DNA from: JAWAAW01 sp964353335
GTDB lineage: Archaea; Nanobdellota; Nanobdellia; Woesearchaeales; ARS49
Assembly: GCA_964353335.1 (NCBI GenBank)
Contig: CAYGVI010000003.1
Coordinates: forward strand, 1-64,000
Direction: 5' to 3'
DNA length: 64,000 nucleotides
Part shown: positions 32,701 to 41,700 of the stretch, piece after piece
How positions within the stretch are numbered: position 1 is the first letter of the stretch
Layout of the letters: each line of letters begins with the position of its first letter
Program-made: the position numbers and the translations under genes
The notes under the pieces: model-generated
Told to the model about the DNA's origin: nothing
Database searches by the model: none
What the model saw: the letters and a program-made list of their open reading frames with translations, nothing else

Positions 32701-35700
32701 CACATATTCTTGCAACGGAATATATTCCCCTACATCTGGCTCAAATGCAATGATTGCAAACAACACAATAATCGCAAGCGGAACCTCAGGCTCAACAAGC
32801 AATTACGGGATTTACATGTATTCAGGCTCAAACAACAATGTAATGGCTGACAACAACATAACCACAACAGGGCCGTTCAGCCACGGAATACAGCTGGTTG
32901 GCTCAACAAATGAAACCCTGCATAACAACAACATCACAATTCCAGCCTTGGCTATGGGATTGTACATTGACGTTGACTCAACAACGCCTGACATTTCACA
33001 ATTCATGCACACAATAGACACGCAAAACACAATAAACGGAACTCCAATCTATTATTACGGCGGGCTCGGCGATTCCCCTGCGTGCCCAAACAATCAGGTG
33101 TTGAACAGCCCGAATTCAAACCACCTTGATTTCATAGGATGTAATAACGCGACACTTAACGGCTTTACAGCATTTGAGCCAGTCACAATAGTCAATGCAA
33201 CAAACAGCACAATCAACAATTCAAGGATATCGAATGCGTATGTTGGAGTGAGGCTGTTCTTCAACAGCACTTACAACACAATAAGCAACTGCAATATCAC
33301 AAGCGAGAACACAACGGGCTCAAATTATGGAATACTTATGCATTACTGGTCAAGCAACAACATAATAAATAACAACAACATATCTGCAACAAGCGGAACA
33401 TCAGGAAACTACGGCATTTATCTGTTCAATTCTTCAAAAGAGAACAACATCACCAACAACTTTATCTTGGTCAATGGCACGAGCAGTAATTATGGAATTT
33501 ATATCCAAAGGATGTCCAGCAAAAACCTGTTTGAGAACAATAATATCAGGTTAAAGGGAACCTCAAACACCAATTACGGGGTGTATATCTACCAGAGCTC
33601 AGAAGGGAATACAATAAGGAACAGCACGATAAATACAAACTCAACCGGCGGCGCAACCAGCAATGGTGTTGTGATTGAGAATTACGCATCAAACAACACA
33701 ATCACAGGCTGCACAATACGAGACTGGACCAGCTACGGGATATATTTCACAACCAACTCGCACAACAACACCGCATCATACAATGATATGCAGGTAAATA
33801 ATGCAAACATAGCCAGCGAATACGGGATATACCTAAACGGCCCATTTTCAGGCACACAGGTTGTTGGAAACAATATCACCAGCAATTGCAGCCAGAATTG
33901 CTATGGACTGAACGTGTACAATACTGTGCAAAACGGCATTATCGCGAACAACACAATACGCACAATAGGGGGAAACGCAAATAACCACGGAATTTACCTA
34001 AACTATGAAGATACCAATAACAATATTTCAGGAAACAGGATTAACGCAATGGGCAGGGGGATATGGATACAAACTGCATCACAGCCCAACAGGTTCAATG
34101 ACAATAACATCACGGCAATAGGAGATTACGCAGTATACCTGCAGTCTGCAACAGGCTCATTGTTCAACAACACATTCTTTGACAATTCAACATACTGGAT
34201 TAATTCAGACGCGAGCTCAAGGAACAACTTCACAAACACCGCATTTGGAACTGCATTGGCAAGAATAACAATACTGCCGATAATCCAGCTTAACACAACA
34301 ACAATACAATGGAGCCAGATAAACAGCTCCTTCAACAAGACTTACATCAACTCAACTGCTTTGCCTTACTTCAACACAAGCGGCTTGGTGACCCTGAACG
34401 GCATGACTGGCAGTGTTGCGAGCGCCCTTGTTGACTACAATGATGACAATGTTTACGAGGACTGCCCATCAGATGTCTGCGTCCAGCAGAGCTTCAGCGG
34501 AGGAACATTTGTTTTCAACACGACGCACTTCACAGGCTATTCTGCAAACACATCAGAAGGGCCCTTAGTGATAACCAGCTGTCCTGTGACCATCAACAGC
34601 TCTTACACCCTCACTCAGAACCTGATTACCTCCGCAAATAAGAGCTGCATAACCATGAACAGCAGCAACATCACTCTTGACTGTGCAGGACACACCATAT
34701 TATACGCCACAAACGGAACCAACAACACTCACGGCGTGTTCGCATTCCTGCAGAACAACCTGACTGTCAAAGATTGCGTTATTATGTCTGTCAATTCATC
34801 ATTAAGCTACAGCTCAGGAATTAATTTCACCAACGTAACCAACATACTGATACAAAACAACACAATTGTCACAAATGGAACGCGCGACAACCACGGCTTC
34901 TTCGCCAGGTACTCAAATAATGTAACAGTCATCAACAACACAATTACTGTTGGAACAACGCACGAGAATTATGCAATAATCGCCGCAAATTCTGACAGGG
35001 GCTTAATCGCAAACAATACGGCAACATCCTGCTGCGGCAACACTGCAACAGGACTATTTGGCCAGACCAATTTTACGATAACCAACAACGCAGTCAATGT
35101 GACAGGAGCCTCTTCAAGCGCAGGAATTACTGTAGGCAATGAAAACTGGGTTGAAAACAACACTGTGGAAGTGCACGCGCTGAATGTCAACAGCGGGATA
35201 ATCACTTCTGACAGGGTCACAGTCAGGAATAACACGATTTACATCAATGGAACTTCTGACAACATCGGGGTAAATGCAAACAACAGGGACCTTGTTGTAA
35301 TGAATAATATCACTGTTATTGGAACCTCATACTGCTATGCGCTTTCAGGCGACAGCGGAAACGTGTTTGAAAACAATACAGCAAGGCTCTTTGCCTCCGG
35401 ACACGACAATGCAGGAGTTTATGACAATTATAACAATGTCATCAAGAACAACTCAATACTTATGAACGGCACTTATGCCAATGAAGGAATGAGAACAAGG
35501 GACAATTCGACAATCATCGGGAACACCCTCACAATATCCCATGCCACGGACGACAATGCAATTATTTACGCATATTCTGACACAACACTGCAGTACAACA
35601 ATTTCATACTCAATGGCTCAGGAAGCACAAACGTCGGGCTTGACATCTCATACAATGACAACTTCCCGCCGGTTATCGGCAACAATTTGAGCATTAGCGG

Positions 35701-38700
35701 CACAAACACCATAACCGGCATTTACATGAGCGGCCAGACAAATGTGACAGTAATTGGCAACAATGTGACCCTGACTGCCTCAGACACAGGCAATGCAGGA
35801 ATAGATGTCAATGAACAGACATTTGATTCAACAATAGCAAACAACACTGTTTATGTTTCGGGCGGAGATGAGAGCCAGGGAGTAAGGTTTGTGATAACAA
35901 ATATTGGTGAAATCTCCATCGGCTCAGCCATTGTTGAAAACAACAGCATAACAACAAACGGGCTTGGCACAGGAGCCCATGGAATCGCAATCCTTTATGT
36001 AAACTCAGGCGCGGGAGGAATCAGCAATAACAAAATCAACAACAACAGGATAATAGCAAATGGAACACAAAGCCACGGAATATATGAGGGCAATGGAACT
36101 TCCAACACCATTTCCAACAACAACATAACATCGCTGCAGGGCTATGCAGTGTGGGTTGACACTGGAATCGGCGACCTGTTTGATAATAATACCCTCAGCA
36201 ATCCTGCCCAGTGGGTGTTTGTCAATCCCAGCGGAGACGCATACCTCAAGAACACAACATTCCAGATGCCTTCTGGAAGCATCAGGGTAGTGCCTGCGGT
36301 ATTGCTTGAGAACGGCACAAATGCTACAAAGACAAGGCTTCAAATCACATACCTGTACGCATTCCTTAACAGTACAAACCTCTCTGTGCTTAACACATCT
36401 GCGGTTATCACCTTTGAAGCAGTTGCATTGACAAATCCCAAGCCAATAGTTGACTATGAGGATGACAGCTCATACATTAACTGCCCTGCTGACCAGTGCG
36501 TTGCGCTTGGCGCTTACACGCCTGGCGGCCAGTATGTCTACAACACAACGCACTTCACAGTATACTCTGCAGCTGAAACAGAGGCTGAATGCCCGTACAC
36601 ATACACCGCAAGCACAACGCTCACAGAAGACATAACCTGCCCTGCGACAGCGATAATCCTGAACGCGGACAACCTTGTGCTTGACTGCAACGGACACAAA
36701 GTAAGGTACGCAGGAAACACGAACAATTCGCACGGAGTGTTTGCCACAGGAAGGAGCAACATCACTGTCAGAAACTGCAACCTGCTGTCAATCAATAACA
36801 CAATAGGCCATGAGTCAGGAATAAACTTCACAAATGTCAACAACAGCCTGATTGAAAGAAACAACATAACAACCAATGGCACAACCCACAATTACGGGAT
36901 AGAGACAATCCGCTCAAACAATAACATAATCAGGTACAACAACATAACAGCCAACGGCACCCGCATTTCATCAGTGGATGAGAACAGCTACAACTACGGG
37001 ATTTACCTTTTAGACAACGAATTCAGCTCCAATGCAAATAACAGCATCACAGGCAACACGATAAACTGTGCAGGCGACAAAGAAGCCCACTGCCTGCATC
37101 TGCAGTATTCTTCAAACAACACAATCCTGCGCAACAACATTACTGCTATCGGAAAGGCAAATGAAAGCGTTAATACTTATGGCATGTTTGTGTGGTCATC
37201 AGGCAGCAACATAAGCCGGAATAACATACAGGTTAGCGGGGGATCAGACAACAATGGCATTTTCCTTCGTTACAGCCAGTACAATAGCATTATTTACAAC
37301 AATATAAGCACAAATGGCAACCGCACTACTGGGGGGTCTGAGCCCGCGACGCTCAGCTACGATTACGGCATAATATTCTATTTGGGCCAGCACAACCACA
37401 CAACAGTTTACGGCAACACAATAACCACCAACAGCGAGGGAGGGGGAAACAACCACGGAATTTACTTCTTCAGGCGCTCTGAAAACATGAACGTATCCAA
37501 CAACAACATAACACTCCTTGGGGGCGCAAGCAGCTCTTACGGACTGTACCTTTACGAAGACGTCCTGAATGGCGTCTTTGACAGCAACAGGATAGAGGCA
37601 ATAGGCACTTCCGGCTACATGGAAGGAATTGTTCTTTACAGCGATTCAGGCTACAATAATTTCACGAACAACGTAATCACCACAAGCGGAACCGACAACA
37701 ACTACGGAGTATACATCAGCGGGGTTTACAACACAGGGGAGAACAATTTCCACTCAACAAACATAACCACCTCAGGGCCTAACAGCTATGGAATACGCCT
37801 TGAGAACGGCGCGACCGGTACAAACTTCAACAACACAATCCTGAATGACACTGCTGAATGGATTTACATGGACGACGGCACATATACTGGCGCAAACATC
37901 ACCAACACCACATTCCAGATGCCTGACGGCAGCATAAACCTGCCTGGAACTGTTGAAAACATAGGATTCACGCTGGACGCCACAAAGCAAAAGCTGAACA
38001 TAACACCCAATCTCGCATTCCTCAACAGCTCTGACCTTTACCAGTTGAACATAACAGGAATAATCGCCCTTAACGGGCTCGCATTCAGCAACCCCGAACC
38101 GACTGTTGACTGGACAGATGAAGGCGCATTCGTGATTTGCCCAGGAGATGTCTGCACAGAGCTCGACTATTCAGGAGGAATATTCACCTATTGGGTAAAC
38201 CACTTCACAGGATACTCCTCGCAGGAAACATCAGGCGGGATAACCAGCTGCCCGGTCACAATCAACGAGAGCACCACACTGACGCAAAACCTGACAAGCG
38301 CAACTACGAGCTGCATCAGGCTCAATAACAGCAACACCGTGCTTGACTGCGCGGACCACATAATCAATGGCAGCGACATTGCTGACACGTTTGGCATTTA
38401 CGCAGAGAACGTCACTAACCTCACAATCAAGAACTGCATTGTGATTGACTGGGACGCAGGAATAAAGCTCAGCAATACCAGCTCTGATTTGCTGTTGAAC
38501 AACACTGCAATAAGCAACATCAACAATGGCTTCCTGCTGGACGCGGGAAATGCATATTATACTTTCAATAACACACTTGAGAACAACAGTGCGATTGGCA
38601 ATGACAACACAGGAATCCGCATAGAAAACACCCAAAACAATACACTCAAGGGCAGCATCCTGCGCAACAACCTGTATTATGGCATCTTTGTATCTGGCGA

Positions 38701-41700
38701 CCTTAACTTCATTTACAACAGCACTGTGATTAACAATTCATACGGAATTGTGGTAAATGAAGGCAGGGATGTGTTTGGCTACAACAACACAATTGAGAAC
38801 AACACTGCTGTCAACAACACCCAAACAGGCATAGGAGTGTCAGGCACCCAGAACACAACAATAAGGTACAACACTTTGAGAAAGAACCTTGACTGGGGTA
38901 TCAGCGCAAATGGTGTTAAGGACCTGATTTACAACAACACATTCTTTGAGAACGGCATTGAGTCATTCACAATTGAGGCATTTAACGGCGCCTGGCAGAC
39001 AGTGAGCATTGAGCACTTCCCGAACAAGTATGCACAGCACGAAATTGCTGTGCCTGCAGGCACGACAAAAGTGAGGGTGACGCAGACAGGCACTGACACT
39101 GCGCACATTGATATGGCCCTGCTGGATGGAATGCCTCCTGCCAGTGCAATGGACAAGAAAACAAACGAATTACTCCCATTGAAGCCAATCAGCGCAAAGG
39201 ACTATGATGTGATTGACGCAAATGAGCGTGCAATTGAGTTTGCATGGGCTCAGCCGGGAACAATGCTCAGCCTTGCCGCGGTTGAGGAGGATGTTGGCGG
39301 AATTCCGCTTGCCTGGCCTGACAATGATGCCTTTGCTTATGTTATCGGGCAGAACAAGACATTTGAGCGCATCTGGAAGCCGGTGTCAGCGCATCCGGAA
39401 AGCGTAATTTTCGCAGAATTCAGCGCAACGCCAGAAACACTGAACATGTATCTTGACATGACCCCTGACAACACACTGGATTACAGCGGAGACTGGGCAG
39501 AACTGCGCATCAACACAACCGGCGGGATGAAGGCATTCAGGATTAACAGCACAGAAACAACATGGGGAACTGCTGACTTCACTTACACCGACAAAGTTGT
39601 GTGGCGCCACAAGACATACTTGTTTGCAATACCCCTCTCTGAAATCAATGCTGTGCCAGGCGATGAAATCAAGTTCCAGATAGGGTATTATGGAACAGGA
39701 TTCACTGTTCCTGATGCGGGAATTAAGCTTCAAGGCATGTATAACCTTGTTTTCAACAATACCCACCAGGGAGATGAAAACGGAATCTTTGCATATACTG
39801 CAGAAAGCTGCATTATTGCGAACAATAGCATCAATGGCAGCCTTGTGGGAGGCATTATGCTGCGCCTTGGCGTGGGAAATAATGTCAGTGGCAATACTGT
39901 GCGCAACAATGATATTGGCATTGGAGTCAATATGTCAGAAGAAACCCTTTTGGCTGACAATAATGCCACTAACAACAATGGCATTGGCATTTTCCTTGAG
40001 TCAGTATCATCAAACAGGATCATCCGCAACATTGTTTCGAGCGCAGCAGGCACAGGCATCCGCGTCAGCGCTTCAACTGACAACAACATCACGAACAACA
40101 CGCTGGCAACCAACAGCGGGACAACAGTCGCGATTGGCTCAACAAGCCTGAACAACATTTTCACAAATACAACACTCTTGACAAACAACACCTGGCTCTT
40201 GGTTGACGAGGGCTGCCTGGGCAACGTGCTGAATAACACAGTGTTTATCGGCGCAAATGGCACAATACGCATCCCTGGAAATGCAACCATTCCTGAATTA
40301 ACCAATGCTACTGTAAGAAAGCTCAACATCACTTACAACCTTGCGCATCTTAACTCAACCAACCTCTCATTCCTTAACACAACAGGAATAATTACTTTGA
40401 AAGGCATTGCATTCGCAGTCCCGCGGCCAATAGTTGACTTTAATGACGATGGCGCGTTTGAGGCGTGCCCTGCAAATATCTGCACAGAGCTTGGCTACAC
40501 TCCGGGAGTCTCGTATGTCTACAATGTAACCCACTTCACAGGCTACTCCTCGCAGGAAACACCGGGAGTGCAGTACAACTTCACAAACATCAGCATAACA
40601 AAGACAGACTATCCTGACCCAGTTAATGTCAGCAACTACCTTAACTACACAATCAATGTCACTATAAGCGGAAATGGCACAGCATACAATGTGACTGTGA
40701 ATGACACTTACCCGCCGCAGGTTATCTACATCAGCTCGCAGCCAGCGCCAGTTGCAGGAACTAACAACAGCTGGGTTCTTGGCAACATTACAGCAACAAA
40801 CATCACAATAAACATAACCGTCCTGGTGCAGAACATCACAAACAACACGCTGATTAACAACACAGCAAATGCAACCTGCACAAACGAAACACTGGCACTG
40901 CTGAGAGTATCTGACACAGAAAACACAACAGTGCTTGCTCCGCCTGTGCCGCCAACTTATAACTTCAGCAATATGACAATTAGGAAGATTGACAATCCTG
41001 ACCCAGTCAATGCAAGCAGCAACCTCACTTACCAGATTAATGTCTCAAGCACAGGCAATGGAACTGCATACAATGTGACTATAAACGACACTTACCCAGA
41101 GCAGGTAATCTACCTCACATCACAGCCAACCCCTGTTGCAGGAACTAACAACAGCTGGGTGCTTGGCAACCTTACACCAGGAACAAACATCAGCGTCAAT
41201 GTGACTCTGCTCGTGCTGAACATCACAAATGGAACAATAATCAACAACACTGCGAATGTGACCTTCCAAAATGAGACAGGCGCGCTGTTTGTTTACGGCG
41301 CATTCGCTGAAACAACAGTCCTCAACCCGCCTGTGTTCAATGTGAGCAACATCACTGTAACAAAGACAGGGGTTCCAAACCCTGTTGCGCCAGGAGGGCA
41401 GCTCAACTATACAATAACAGTCACGAGCAGCGGCAATGGGACAGCGTATAATGTGACTGTGAATGACACTTATCCAGAACAGGTCATCTACCTCGGGTCA
41501 CAGCCAGCGCCTGTTGCAGGCACAAACAACAGCTGGGACATAGGAAACCTGACTCCGGGAGCTGTTGTTTTGCTCAACATAACTGTAAATGTGTCTGAAT
41601 CAACTGCAAACGGCACTGTAATCAATAACACTGTGAACCTGACTTTCAATAACGAGACAGGAGCATTGTTCGGCAGAAGCGCGGATGCGTCGACAAATGT

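Noticed and set aside
39730..40332. 200-codon reverse-strand frame opposite gene D
   Set aside because: Antisense shadow of the beta-helix repeats; the forward frame has clear domains and no breaks.
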